This document shows positions 19,157 to 32,410 of a stretch of DNA of 64,000 bases, in pieces. The stretch spans positions 125,130 through 189,129 of the forward strand of contig VXBP01002784.1 in assembly GCA_013400115.1 (NCBI GenBank). The letters run 5' to 3'. Origin of the DNA: Rhinopomastus cyanomelas (lineage: Eukaryota > Chordata > Aves > Bucerotiformes > Rhinopomastidae). The translations under genes were made by a program, and so were the position numbers. The notes under the pieces are model-generated. The model was not told the origin of the DNA. It did no database searches and saw only the letters and a program-made list of their open reading frames with translations. The first letter of the stretch is position 1. Every line of letters starts with the position of its first letter.

Positions 19157-20563
19157 AACCTTTTGAAAAAAAAGAGAGTGAATCAGGATGAATCAGGAGG
19201 TCAGCTGTGGTTATCACTGAAAGTCCATAACTATGCTGCCTGAGGAACAAGCTTGTTAGGACACTGTATTTTGTACTTAATTTCCCCATCTTCTTCAGCA
19301 GAAAAGGAAGGAAGGTGTTAGGTGCACTCAAGTCTAGCAATATGTTCTCTAACAGTAAGTGTTATGTGATACCATCTCACATCACTTAGGGTGACAAAGA
19401 ACAGCTAGTACACTCCCACTTTCTTCTTAAAGTTAGCTCATGTGCTTTGCAGCTTATGCACTTTGGAGAGAGATGTTTTTCTTTAGCGATAAAATCGTAG
19501 AACTATCTCCAGAGCCTGGTGTCTCTTGACACACTGCCTAATGCCTCCACACACATTGTGCCTCCTTATGTAAGAATGGAACTTCTTTAGAAATATTTTG
19601 GGACTGCACTGTAAGCGTCAAGTTACAGTAGGATTCCATCCAGTTATTGCTCACTACAAGAGAGAGCTGAGAGTTATTGAAGTTGTAGCTCTTGGGATCA
19701 GACATGATTTAAACTAAGTGCATATCCCTGGTACTGCTGATGGCATCTGTGCTATGAGCAACTAAACACAACATGCACTGCTTTTTCACATGTCTGCATA
19801 GCTCTCAAGACTCAGTTTCTCTGCTGATTCCAGCTGTCTTTCCTGGCTGTCTGTGGCTGTACTGCCTGGTTCAGGGAATCCAGCTCAAACCTACTGCTTT
19901 CTGGTCCCGGGTGATTTCTGTTGCAGCAAGGACCTGTGTTTCACATTTACTTTGTGACACACCATGAGACACTGCTGCAGTCTGCAGTTCCCTGGTCACC
20001 TCTGGCTTTCCAAAGACTGTTTTTGGTCCCTCCCTACAGTCACAGTCTGCATTTTCATTCATCATCTGCTCCATCAGAAAGTCCTCACAGCACCTGTCGA
20101 CCAGAATGAGCTGTGTGATTTAAGGAGAGAGAAAGCCCCAAGACTAAGAGTCCTGAGTTGTCTGTTCCTAACAAGAACTGGTCTTCGCTTTCGCTGCCCA
20201 CATTAAAATCAAACATGTGCTACATGTCCGTACTTCCAGCTCCGAGTTCTAATGTGAAGGTTCAAGATAGCACTTTGTCAAACTGATGCCCACCAAGTCC
20301 AGCTCACTGCTCTACCTGCATCACAAGTTATTTTAAAATCAACTTCTAGTGTACAGATACTCTCGTCATGGCAGGTGTTTGCTTCCCCTCAAAGCTGCAA
20401 ACACAGCAAGCAATGGGACTCCTCCTCGTCCCACTGTTAGCATCACTGATGGATGAAGTTCCTTTGAAGCTTCCTAGTATGCTGCATCACAGGCTTGAAA
20501 GCCACAGTGTTGTGTTGAAGGTGATTTTGATTTTTCACCTTCTTAATTGGCCTGATTCATGTA

Positions 20564-20696
20564 TCGTAGAATCACTGAACATCAGGGATTGGAAGGGACC
20601 TCGAAAGATCATCCGGTCCAATCCCCCTGCCACAGCAGGACCACCTAGACCAAGTCACACAGGAACACATCCAGGTGGGTTTTAAATGTCTCCAGA
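20564..20696 (-). mobile_element. CR1 LINE 3' fragment
   Basis: Well-preserved reverse-complement CR1 tail: CATCAGGGATTGGAAGGGAC, CCACAGCAGGACCACCTAGA, ACATCCAGGTGGGTTTTAAA. Looks younger than most copies in the window. Confidence 0.93.
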
Positions 20697-21160
20697 TACA
20701 TTAATGGAAATAAGAAACTGGGAAGAGGGGAATTATTAGAATGCAACACAGAGGAGCTGCAACGCTGGCTTACTCAATCCCTCTGAGTCAGACACAGATA
20801 ACTGTCATTAAAAGAGCTTCTCTGTGTCACTGCATTAGAAAAGTTATTGTCAGGAACCACCTGGGAGGAAAATCCAGTTAATTTGGTAAGACTGCTGTGT
20901 GTAAAGCTCCTGGGAGCAGCATTCAGCTCACAGAATCAATGAACCAAGGTCAGAAAATTCAGCTGCTCGTGCCATTGGAAGCAGCAAAGTTTAATAATAC
21001 TTCTTTGAAGACCTCAGTGTTGCTGAATTCTGTTCAGCTCTAACAGCCTTTGATAGTTTCAAAGTGATGATTAGCATTTAAGAACAGCGACCTGCCTGCT
21101 GGTAACATATGTCTGCACTGTCACACTTAAGCTTTACGTATTTATCAGTCAAAATGTGAC

Positions 21161-21305
21161 CTGACCACCCTTTCTGTGAAAAAAAGTATCAAGTCTACAC
21201 CTACCCTGTGGTAGCTTGAACCCATTCCCTCTTGTTCCATCACTAACTGCTTGTGAGAAGAGACCAGCACCAGCCCCTCCACAACGTCCTTTCAGGTAAT
21301 TGCAG
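21161..21305 (-). mobile_element. CR1 LINE fragment
   Basis: Reverse-complement CR1 near the ORF2 end: TTGAACCCATTCCCTCTTGT, TCCATCACTAACTGCTTGTG, GAGAAGAGACCAGCACCAGC. Same subfamily as 10791-11257. Confidence 0.9.
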
Positions 21306-23094
21306 AGAGTGAATAAACAAATGAGAGTATTTTCCCTTAACACATGCAACACATAAACCACTTCTACTTCCAACAAAACAACTCACATCCGTGTTATTGA
21401 AATCTTCAGTGAAAAGACTTTACCCAGTATCTCTCTTCATCTTTAATCTTCTTGTAGGCAGAGCTGCAGTTCACATGTTTTGGTTGAAGCAAAGACATTA
21501 GTGATTTGGACATGTGCACTGACCATGCAGTATGTACTCGATAACTTGCTTGTAACTTCACAGATACAGCCAATCCTGCCAAGAGGATGCTCATTGTTGT
21601 ATTTTTTGAATAAACAAGCTCTTTTCCTAATGGTTGTGAACTGCTCTCAGTAGGAATGTTTCGAGCTTAGGTCATCACTATCACCATCTCCTATTTCCAT
21701 GATTCCACATGCACACAGGAAGTATTTAAACACAAAATGAAAAGCTTCCACAGCCACTGTCTGCTGCTGACAGCGAGGAATTTGCATTGATACGTCTGGT
21801 GACAAGTGATTTACACTTCTGCATCAGCTCATCACCATTTCGTGTCCTGACTTCTGAAGTAAGGAATACTCTGCTGCATATCTCGCCGATCCCCGCCCTG
21901 ACAGCTTCGCTGACTTCCCCAAAGCCTCCCCTTTCTCAGTACTTCTGATGCTACTCAGTCTGTGGCATTTTACACTCACCTGAGTTCTCCGTGATCTCCA
22001 GAAGTGGAAACTAGTGGGGATTCTGGCATCTCTCCGAACGATGTTCTCTCAGTTTATAGCATCTGGAACTTCTGAAGTTCACAGCAGAATTACACATATG
22101 CCACTGGTTTTGGAAATGTGTCCGCTCACTGACCAGACACAATGAAATCTGCCAAGACACATCTTTTTAAAACTGTGGATAAAATTACTAGTATTGTAAA
22201 GACAGAAGACTAGTAGTGGGTTTATGAACAAAACTGCAATCTTGGTTTCAGCGCCTCTCCAAGCCACACACATAAAGCCTTCCAAAATGAATGTTTGGCA
22301 CCTCAGATGATACTGGCCACCACGTCAGCTCAAGGACACAAATCTTAAGGTATGTTCAGAGATTAGAAAGTATCATTAAATCACACAGAGCAGTCACACA
22401 CAAATCAAATCACACTGATGTGAATTCTGAAGACGAGACTCTGCATGTGGCTGCCTCTGCCTGAGGCATTCGGAAGACTCCGTGATGTCTAAATCATCTG
22501 TATCATCTTCCCTTTGCTCTGATCACCTCGTGCAGACTTTTCTCTAAAATAAACAGGTTATAAAAAGTACAAAAGCCCTACGTGGCTTTAAAAGGAAATG
22601 GAAGACATTTATCTGGCTCAAGTCATGCAAAGAAGGGAACTTAGAGACTACCGACTGCAAGGAGAGGCACAAGAAATGTTACTGCAGTTCAAATCTAACT
22701 TTCCACTTTACCCTTGGGGAAGTGAGACAGGGAAGGAAGTGTGGAACAGCTGGAAAGGATAAAAACATGAGGAGATGCAACAAAGCAAAACACTCTCCCC
22801 AGATGAGCAGGTTTCCCTTTGCTTAAACAAAGAACAGATTTGAAATGTGTCTGTTTTAACCAGAACAGAAAATGAGACTGCGCAATGGACAGCTGTAATG
22901 GATGAGGAGCGAGACGAAAGGTCTTGTAATAAATCTCAGCTGGTAGGAAGTGCTCCAGGGTATTTTTCTCATCTTGTACAGCTTCTTCACAACTAGGTAA
23001 CAACTTAGCTCCTGAGTCTATCCCATTAAGACCGCATAACGAAAGCTGGGCTGCTGTTGAAAAAATTAGCAGCAAGTAAAGATTGCTAGTTTGT

Positions 23095-23118
23095 TATTGA
23101 CAAACTAGTTTGTCAATA
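23095..23118. repeat. Perfect 24-bp palindrome
   Basis: The sequence TATTGACAAACT is followed directly by its own reverse complement AGTTTGTCAATA. Intergenic; no neighbouring element boundaries seen. Confidence 0.95.
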
Positions 23119-23247
23119 CTAGTTTGATGTTACTCCAGTAATGAAGCCCATAAGAAATGGAAAATGCCACTGACCAGAGATCAACACCACCACCCTGTCC
23201 TGGTTATGATCCAGCCAGTAGTTCTTAAATCATACCTACAAACACCA

Positions 23248-23374
23248 TCCCTGGAGATGTTAAAAAACCAAGCGGATGTGGCACTTTGGGACATAATCTA
23301 CTGGTCATGGAGGCACTGGGTTGAAGGTTGGACTTGATATTGGGGGTCCTTTCCAACCGTAAGGATTCTGTGAT
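23248..23374 (+). mobile_element. CR1 LINE 3' fragment (old)
   Basis: CCCTGGAGATGTTAAAAAAC, GGTTGGACTTGATATTGGGG, GTCCTTTCCAACCGTAAGGA, then TTCTGTGATT. More diverged than the other copies. Confidence 0.85.
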
Positions 23375-24602
23375 TTCCTGCCCCACCATTCATTTACCTT
23401 ATTTTCATTTTACAGTTCTTAGTTTTGCTGTAGGAAGAAACAATCAACAGACAGATGCATCCACCAGGAGCCACTCTGCTCCTGGTTTGGGGGCTTTTTA
23501 GGAATCCCTTTAAACTACCTCTTTTCCAGGGTGAAGGTTCTAGGCTTTGCAGTCATTCCTCAGGCAGAAGTTGATTTGTTGCCCTTCTGTGAATCTTCTC
23601 TACTTCTCTATGTTTGCAACAAAAAACTAGGGGACCACTATGGCACAGTAGGCAAAGTGTGGTGCGCTGCAGTTTTACACAGCGATCCTCTACCTTCTGC
23701 TTTGCTGTCAGTTCTTTTCCTGATCGTTAGCAAGGTTTTGTTTTCTCACTGTGACTGCTGCTGAGCGATGGGATGCTTTCAGAGACCCACCAAACTCTCG
23801 AGAGGTCTCTCCTGTGTAGCAGAGATGACTACAGACACCATTACTGTGAGCATGAAGTTGTTTCCCTGTGGGTATCGCTTTACCTTACACTGAGCTTCAC
23901 CTACCATTTTACTGCCAAGTTTCACAAAGACACTCTGAGAATCTTTACTATTTTGTACAATTTAATATAATCAGTAGCTCAAGATTCAATCTCTTTTCAA
24001 GGCCACTCATGAATAGGGTGAACAGGGGAGGACCCAACACATACCCCTGCCAAACTGCACCAGTTATGAGGACCCACACCAGGATTTCTCATCTGTGCCC
24101 CAGCGAGGATGTTTCTTACGCAAGCTAAGTTTCTGTACTACTCTTTTTGTCTTCTCAGACCCTGAATGCTTACCTTAGTTAAAACCCAGAGGATGAACAC
24201 TGGCCATCACACAAGATCACACCGTCGCTAAGGATGAAAGGATGCAGGAATCCTTCATGATATGTTAAAGCTTCTAGTCTACCAATGACAAAATGAAAGC
24301 ACCTTAAACCCCAGTAGTAATTCCCTTAGAGAGGAAAGCAGAAGAGAAATGGCACAAGAATGGGGCAATATCAAAGCTGATAGGAACATTGTTACCGTGG
24401 AATATTTGCCATCCCTCCTGCCGCGGGTGATGGGCTGGTACACACGTCAGGTTCAGTGGAACTTGCAGGTACAGCTATAGAAAATAGAAAGTGTAACAGC
24501 ACCAGGTGCTCCAGGGCAGATCTGTCATCTGCTTTGGAAGTATTTAGGGTGCTTGACAAGATGCAACAAAAACCAAGTCAGGAATTTTCTAGTCTGCAAA
24601 AT

Positions 24603-24608
24603 TTTATT
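24603..24608 (-). terminator. TULP4: Candidate TULP4 polyadenylation signal
   Basis: Minus-strand AATAAA followed about 25-35 nt downstream by a GU-rich run (TTGGTTTTTGTTGC). This is the best-formed poly(A) context seen in the region, but alternatives exist at 25497-25502 and 30255-30260. Confidence 0.3.
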
Positions 24609-25406
24609 AAGCAACAGCTGGACAACTCTTACAACTCCAAATCATCAAGGAGAAACAGGGCAATCATTCCATCTCTCAATCATGTAGACAGTAAAGAATT
24701 TGGACAAACCACGTTTTTAGAGGGAAACCAACAATGCTTTCTAGGCACCTCCATCAAAATCTATTACACGAGATACATAAAAGGAGAGGCACATCAGGGC
24801 AGTTCTGAAGTACAATGGAAAGCAGGTATACCGTGGTATACGGAGGCGAGAGAAAAGAAAAGGTGAGACTTCAGAAAAATAGGTTTTAAAAACAGTATAG
24901 GTACGTGAGCGTACACCAACAGTGTACCCAGTTTTCAAAAGCCTTAAGAAAAACATGCTGGGCTTGCTAGCTTCAGAATGCATGCACCTGCATGACCGTA
25001 TGCTTATCCAATGAAAGGAAAAGAAAGGAAAACCTGAAACAGTGTTCGAAGTTCTAGTACCAAAAGAATGCATTTAATGAACGAATGCAACTCCCCTTCT
25101 TTTTCAGGAAACACTACAGTGCCCTTCCAACCGAGCGCATCCCCATGCTATTCCACAACACCATCTATTTTATCTACACTAAACAACGAGATCCTGGACA
25201 GACACACCCTTCGCCGGACGCACAACACACAGAAAGAAAAAGAAGCGGCGGACGCGGGAATAGTGAGATGGAAAGCAACCAAAGGCAAAACAAGTACCAA
25301 GCAAACAAAGGGAGCAAAGGGAAGATGAGGAACGTTCTCAACAAAGAGCTTAAAACAACGTAGAGAGGAATTACAAGCCGACCACTACTTCAGTGAAATA
25401 CTTGAA

Positions 25407-25468
25407 ACCCATTAGGGATTGGAAGGGACCTCAAAAGATCATCTAGTCCAATCCCCCGCCACAGGGCA
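25407..25468 (-). mobile_element. CR1 LINE 3' end fragment
   Basis: Reverse-complement tail: CCCATTAGGGATTGGAAGGG, ACCTCAAAAGATCATCTAGT, CCAATCCCCCGCCACAG. Confidence 0.9.
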
Positions 25469-26878
25469 TCCGCACACTGCTCAAAAACGTTTCTCTTTTA
25501 TTATTGATCTTACTCCTTGTCTTTAGCCATTTACGTAGCCAGTAGGATGAACATTCCACAAGCAGACAACGTTTGCCAGAAACCAGAATCACTGCGTCAG
25601 TGATTGTAATGATGTGAACTGGAGGGCAAGGGCGAAGAATAAAGGGGCAGGCTGTAACATGGTACCATCAATTTTTGCCTTGAATGCTCTGGCCAGGTAA
25701 GTATTCACCGCTTTAGTGTGTTTAACATGAGGCCTCACCAAATCATGTTGTTTTTGATCCTACGGTCAGCTCTGGGTAGCAAACCTGCACTCTTGTACAG
25801 TGCTTCACAGACACCAATTTACCTTGAAACGCGAATTTCTCACTACAGGTCCCGCTTGCAAAAATCAGAAGTTGAAGGGTGAAGTGTTTGATTTTCTTAG
25901 CAAGAACTGCTTCATTCTACTTTGTTACCTGCTTTTGCCTGAAAATCATCATTTTCTATATGCAGTGGCAATCAAACTGCCCCAAGAAGTTACCTCCTGA
26001 CAGAACCTCAGAAACATCAGGCAATGGATAAAGCTGAGTCTAAAACTTCTCTGCCAAGATTCCTTTAGAGGGAAACTCAATAAATACAAAGATAAAACCA
26101 TCCACATAGCCCACTGCTCCCAAGTAGTAACTGATCTTATTCCTTCAAGAATCGTGCATGTAAATTCTAGGACCTGTGGTGCCTTCCTGCAAACTGCTCC
26201 CGAGGGTAGCAGGTCTCAGAACTGGTATTTGCTGGTGGAGGACTGGAGTTGCCTTGAAGGTGAAAGGACTTGAAAAGACTGTGTCTACCAGAATTTCTGC
26301 GCTGTTGTTAGCTGTATGGCAACACTCCACCTCTTACTCTGGGAAACAACCACTACGCCAATCCCTAAATAACATATACAGCTTGCTCTCCTTTCCTGCG
26401 ATGGAATCTTAGGGTGAGAATAAAAGGGGAAAGATCCAACTGACTGCTCTGTGGCTAGGATTTGACTTCTAGCATTTTTCAAAGAGGTTTTACAGAACTG
26501 TCAACACAGCTGTTGGCTAAAGCTTTATCATGTTTTTTAGTGGATGTAAGGGTCATTCTTACTTTATAATCGCACGGGAATGGAAAAGTCCATTTTGAAA
26601 TGGATTCTACTCTCTTGTGTATCTTGGTGTAACAAGACAGTGAAGCTGGCAGCTGGCCCTCTATCAGCCACACAAGTGACTCACCTCTGGCTAATCTCCA
26701 GGACAGATCTACTGGTTTGGAGTGGTTTGGGCTCTGCAGAAGAGCACAATTTCCACATCGTTGCTCTGGGGAACACATTCTCTGTCTTCCCTTTCCTTTC
26801 TCTCATGTGCTGCTCTCTTCACGTGAGGATTTAAACTGTTTCTAACAGGTAACAGGGCACCAAGATAACACAGGATCA

Positions 26879-28115
26879 CACATGAGGCTACAAAAAAGCA
26901 AATGCACAGAAATTGTGTCAGGCAATCATCAGGCAAACGCTGAAGTCTGTTTGGAATTTCTGAGAGGATTCTATACAGATGCATCAAGGAAAGCCTGGAC
27001 CTATGAAAAAATCTAGGCTTCAGCAAAGTCATATATCTTTTCCTGTAGACCTTCACAAATCTTCACATGAACAACAGAACAAAATGAGAGAGAGAAACAG
27101 GAAACTGTTTTACTCATGGTTGCATCACAGATAGTTTATCTAATGAGGAACCTTTGTGCAGATTTACTGATACGCAGGCAGTCCACGGCACGTGGTACCG
27201 CTGCCTCTGGAGCAGAGTGCACAATCACCACTGTGGCAATTGCTTTCTTCCCCTCATTCGCCCTGCTTTTCCTCTCTGTTTCTTACAGAGTGTTGCAGAA
27301 ACATGACATTGCAGAATTAGGATATCCCCCCTGCCTCGAGCTAAAAATTGCCACTCTATGCATGATGCACTTCATATCAGACCGTAAGGATCAATCTTCA
27401 GATTCTGCTAGGAGCTGGGGTTGTGGCCATTAGCCATTTTTTTTGAATGAATCAGGTTTTAGGTTGCATCCTTTTACAATTGCTGGGGAGCAGATTTCTG
27501 ATTTCAAATAGCCACCAGCTGGCATGGGCTTTCTCTGGCCAAAGCTGCTGCAGCCAAACTCCATGGCAGCTTCACGCTGCTCTGGGAGCAGACCCAGGAT
27601 GAGTGGAGGAACGACTGCTCCACAAGGTCTCTGATGGAGCATCCTGAAGAGGCAAAGCTGCTGCAGGCAGTGTTCAGCCCCAGTAGCTCTGTGCAGCACC
27701 ACGGCTGTGTTGGAATCAGCTGAGCACAGCTCAAGGAGGAGCATCACTCTGAGCAGACAAACAGGCTCTGCTGCTACACTACTACTTCTGGCTCAGCTAG
27801 TTCATCCCAGGCTGGTTCAGCTCCATCACTGCAGAGCGCTGAATTGTCAAACCCTGCTAAACTAGGCAACGAACTTCTTTAAAAATAAGCCTGCAGTAGT
27901 CCAGCTTCCTTTATCACTTAACCCACTTTTTTTTCTATCTCAAGAAAAATCACTGGACTAAGAAGGGAGAATGCAAATCAAACCTTGTGTTTTTGAAGCC
28001 ACTATGGAAACAAAGGAGGAAAACAGTGGAGAAGGACAGATTTCTGCAGGTCCCAAAGAAGTCATCGACACTCCTTGTAGTCTACATGGTCCTTCAAAGC
28101 AAGCTCACTGCTTTC
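26879..28115. repeat. Tandem duplication, copy 1 (1237 bp)
   Basis: Near-identical to 28117-29353 at a constant offset of 1238. I noticed two differences: 26939 G versus 28177 T, and 27870 C versus 29108 T. Copy 1 runs up to the single N at 28116. The content is putative TULP4 3' UTR or downstream sequence. Confidence 0.97.
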
Positions 28116-28116
28116 N
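28116..28116. other. Single N at duplication junction
   Basis: One ambiguous base exactly between the two 1237-bp copies; typical of a gap closed between overlapping contig ends. Confidence 1.
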
Positions 28117-29353
28117 CACATGAGGCTACAAAAAAGCAAATGCACAGAAATTGTGTCAGGCAATCATCAGGCAAACTCTGAAGTCTGTTTGGAATTTCTG
28201 AGAGGATTCTATACAGATGCATCAAGGAAAGCCTGGACCTATGAAAAAATCTAGGCTTCAGCAAAGTCATATATCTTTTCCTGTAGACCTTCACAAATCT
28301 TCACATGAACAACAGAACAAAATGAGAGAGAGAAACAGGAAACTGTTTTACTCATGGTTGCATCACAGATAGTTTATCTAATGAGGAACCTTTGTGCAGA
28401 TTTACTGATACGCAGGCAGTCCACGGCACGTGGTACCGCTGCCTCTGGAGCAGAGTGCACAATCACCACTGTGGCAATTGCTTTCTTCCCCTCATTCGCC
28501 CTGCTTTTCCTCTCTGTTTCTTACAGAGTGTTGCAGAAACATGACATTGCAGAATTAGGATATCCCCCCTGCCTCGAGCTAAAAATTGCCACTCTATGCA
28601 TGATGCACTTCATATCAGACCGTAAGGATCAATCTTCAGATTCTGCTAGGAGCTGGGGTTGTGGCCATTAGCCATTTTTTTTGAATGAATCAGGTTTTAG
28701 GTTGCATCCTTTTACAATTGCTGGGGAGCAGATTTCTGATTTCAAATAGCCACCAGCTGGCATGGGCTTTCTCTGGCCAAAGCTGCTGCAGCCAAACTCC
28801 ATGGCAGCTTCACGCTGCTCTGGGAGCAGACCCAGGATGAGTGGAGGAACGACTGCTCCACAAGGTCTCTGATGGAGCATCCTGAAGAGGCAAAGCTGCT
28901 GCAGGCAGTGTTCAGCCCCAGTAGCTCTGTGCAGCACCACGGCTGTGTTGGAATCAGCTGAGCACAGCTCAAGGAGGAGCATCACTCTGAGCAGACAAAC
29001 AGGCTCTGCTGCTACACTACTACTTCTGGCTCAGCTAGTTCATCCCAGGCTGGTTCAGCTCCATCACTGCAGAGCGCTGAATTGTCAAACCCTGCTAAAC
29101 TAGGCAATGAACTTCTTTAAAAATAAGCCTGCAGTAGTCCAGCTTCCTTTATCACTTAACCCACTTTTTTTTCTATCTCAAGAAAAATCACTGGACTAAG
29201 AAGGGAGAATGCAAATCAAACCTTGTGTTTTTGAAGCCACTATGGAAACAAAGGAGGAAAACAGTGGAGAAGGACAGATTTCTGCAGGTCCCAAAGAAGT
29301 CATCGACACTCCTTGTAGTCTACATGGTCCTTCAAAGCAAGCTCACTGCTTTC
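28117..29353. repeat. Tandem duplication, copy 2 (1237 bp)
   Basis: Second copy of 26879-28115. Copy 2 continues into unique sequence at 29354, whereas copy 1 continues into unique sequence to its left at 26878: the pattern expected when the ends of two overlapping contigs are placed side by side. Confidence 0.97.
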
Positions 29354-31336
29354 AGCTGTGAAAAGCTATTTTTGCTTGCCTGCATTATGGAATTCACCAT
29401 GCTACCCAGCAAAACCAGGTCTTCCTATCTGCATTTTTAACTTCTTGCAGCAAAACATACCACTAGCAAACAATTACTTACAAAGATGCTCTTTAAATAT
29501 AAATAAGTGTGTATAACTCACCAATACAGACGAATAAAATAACCCCTACGTCACGTATTACATTATGCGAGATAAATAGTCTGGATTTTTGGACATTAAC
29601 AGGAGAAATCTGTATTAAATAATCTTTAAAAAAACACTCAAACTTCCCTAAAAAAACCCCAGTCAACAACCACCCCCCTCCCTAAAAAAAATGATAAAAC
29701 AAACCACTGAAAAAACCCCATGAAATCCCTAGACGGTCACAATTATTGCACAACTGAAAAAAAGCTTTGGAAAAAACACACTTACCTACTGGAAATTACT
29801 GGGTGTATAAAAGAACTAGGTACTTCTGAACACTTTGCTATATTCTTCCTAGAAGAACTTCGTTATCGACTGAGAACCTGGGTTTCACCGATGAAATAGA
29901 AAATGTGACATCTACCTTTTGGCTGAACGAAACAGCGAGCCTCAGGATTTAAGTGGTTATTGTGCACAGGGGGCTTTAAACTTTGTTTCCTGTACTGAAG
30001 GTCAATGAAGAATAAAACAGTCACTTTCACTTGTTCTTTGTGGAATTTAGGATGCAGCTGCACACTCAGATATTTACCTCATTCCCCTTCCTTTCATTAA
30101 AACTCTCTATGTCTGTGACTATGCTCTCTCTGGCTATTCTCCACACCATTAATATCCTCTATTAAAGAAGGGACCCTGTTAATTACCTTCCAAAATAGTA
30201 TCTTATCCTACAGCAATTTACCACATGTAAAAGGGAAGGATTTTGGAAATTGTGTTTATTTTCCTGATTTTAGACAATCACTCCTTGCGCTTTGCTGGGG
30301 AAGAACCCGCATCTCTTTCCACACCAGGGTTTTTTGTATGTTGCATCAAAAGCACAAAATAATGACCTGGGCCAATTAAACCAAATTACTAACTCTGCTA
30401 CTTGCATTTGGGTTAATTTCTTAGTTCTCCATTAGCATAAACTGCTAGTAATGGGAAGAACCTGGCAATAAATGAAGGAGAGGAACACTGCTCCCCAGAA
30501 GGTTGAAGAAACTGCACGCGGAGGATCTTGTGCAGAAAAACCAGTCCCATCGTTTGCACGTGCTAACAATTCAGGCTTAAAACTACAGGTGATGTTTCTT
30601 CCACTTGAAGATTTCTAACATGAGACTAAGTGGCCCTTCCCTCACGGCATGCTTCTTTTCTTACAGTGTTCACAGTGGGCCTGTTACACTCTCATTAGGG
30701 CACGAGTGGCTTGCACAGACCTTAGGGCCGGTGAGGATTCTCATCAACCAACTCTTTCCCTTGTGGATTGGAATCAAGAGACTGAGAACTCAACCTACTG
30801 TTTGGGGTGCATATGATCCAGTACAGACACAGGGTTTAATAGTTTTCTCTCCACAGAAATACAGGGGGAACACTTCCGTTGGTTTTCAAGAGACCAGGAA
30901 CAGATTTTGGTTCCTCTGTTCCACAAACCTGGCGCGTATGGGCACGCAAACTGCTGAAAATAAACCATGCACGTGAGAAGGAATACAAATGGGCCCAGAC
31001 AACTGATGGAAATTCAACAGAATGAATTAATTAAAGCAAACAACAGTCTACTAGATGCCAAGGGGAATGTAGGGTCTGACCATTCCCACACACAAGCACA
31101 AGCTCCTGAGCTTTGGGATAATGCAGGCATGGTACCATCTGCTTCTCCCCTTCCTTTTTCCTACCTCTGCTTCCTACATCCAAGGAAAACACCTTGCAGC
31201 TGGTTTTTCCCCGGGATATAACCTCTGAAACTCCCTTCTGACTGCCACTGCTCGCTCTGCACTGTACAGCTCTAGAAGCCTCAGAAAAGCAGAAGTTAAA
31301 AGCTCACTGCAAGTTGGTAACTTCTACAGCAGAGGC

Positions 31337-31400
31337 TTACACTTTATATAATATAAATATATATATATAGTGTGTATATATATATAAAATATAAATAAAA
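31337..31400. repeat. AT-rich simple repeat
   Basis: Imperfect (AT)n run with ATATATATATATA blocks separated by GTGTG; in putative TULP4 3' UTR. Confidence 0.95.
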
Positions 31401-31629
31401 TGCAACACACATCTGCCCTACCATTGGTATTTAAGAAAAATAGAGAAAATCACACCTATTCACCTTAAGTTATATCAAGTTTCGCAAGTAGGACATTAAA
31501 CTGTGGATGAAAGACAAAGACAAAGCAACCACCTACAGCTCAACCAACGCATCTTTCTCAGTGTGCCTTCCACTTCGAAACAATCTATGAAGGAAATCTG
31601 CAGTTACATTTTGTAATCCAATATCCAAA

Positions 31630-31748
31630 GAATCATAGAATCACAAGGGATTGGAAGGGACCTCGAAAGATCATCTAGTCCAATCCCCCTGCCACAGCAG
31701 GAGCACCTGGACCAAGTCGCACAGGAACATGTCCAGGTGGGTTTTACA
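31630..31748 (-). mobile_element. CR1 LINE 3' fragment
   Basis: Well-preserved reverse-complement tail: AATCATAGAATCACAAGGGA, TTGGAAGGGACCTCGAAAGA, CACCTGGACCAAGTCGCACA. Sits in the putative TULP4 3' UTR. Confidence 0.93.
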
Positions 31749-32410
31749 TGAATCATTTGGGGGTTTCTGTCTTACTGGGAAAACCACTTCTGCATCAAAA
31801 TACATTGCACAGAAAAATGCAGGCAAGGAGGAAAAAGAGAAAGCAAATAAATATGTGCACAACACACAGACAACACAGATACCTTTCTGTGCAAGCAGCC
31901 CTTCTGAAACGCTTAACAGGTCTGCGTGTCCACCAGAAAGAACTGCAGAGAGTCCTGCTGTGGTTACTATTAAGCCTCCAGCTGTAACACTTCATGTAAA
32001 CTTTGGCTTCTTGCTCTTAGTTGGAGTATCTCATTCTCAAATCACAGTCACAAAGACTACTCAAGTAGAGAGGTGATAAAAGGCATGATTCTGTCCAATT
32101 TTTCCTTCAACTCATTTGTTCCCCAGCCAGCTATGGTGTTTCCTGATGAAATGGCATCTTGTAATGACTTGCTGCACTTGTGTCTCCTTCCTAATACAAG
32201 CACTGATACACTGTTGGGTAACTTTACTCATACTGAGAGCTAAGAAGACTGAATACACTGGTCCTTCTCCTTTGCTTAAATGAGACATGGCCTCAGAGGT
32301 ACATCTGAGCACCCTACACCTTTCCAACTACAGGCCAAATGGGAGATTACTGCTACTGCTGACCAGTATGAGCAAAGAAGCGATGCCCATTGTGACTCCT
32401 CCCCTGTTTT

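Larger units (their letters stand above)
17034..24590. other. Intergenic region between TULP4 and TMEM181
   Basis: About 7.5 kb with ordinary composition. Recognisable content is limited to CR1 fragments (19113-19156, 20564-20696, 21161-21305, 23248-23374) and a perfect 24-bp palindrome (23095-23118). Open frames here are short, low in similarity to anything I know, and not supported as genes. Confidence 0.7.

Noticed and set aside
23990..24070. Possible ancient CR1 piece (GGGTGAACAGGGGAGGACCC)
   Set aside because: Reminiscent of an internal CR1 region but too diverged and short for me to call.
27116..28985. Duplicated open frames of about 105 codons on both strands
   Set aside because: They recur only because the 1237-bp block is duplicated; repetition here is not evidence of coding.
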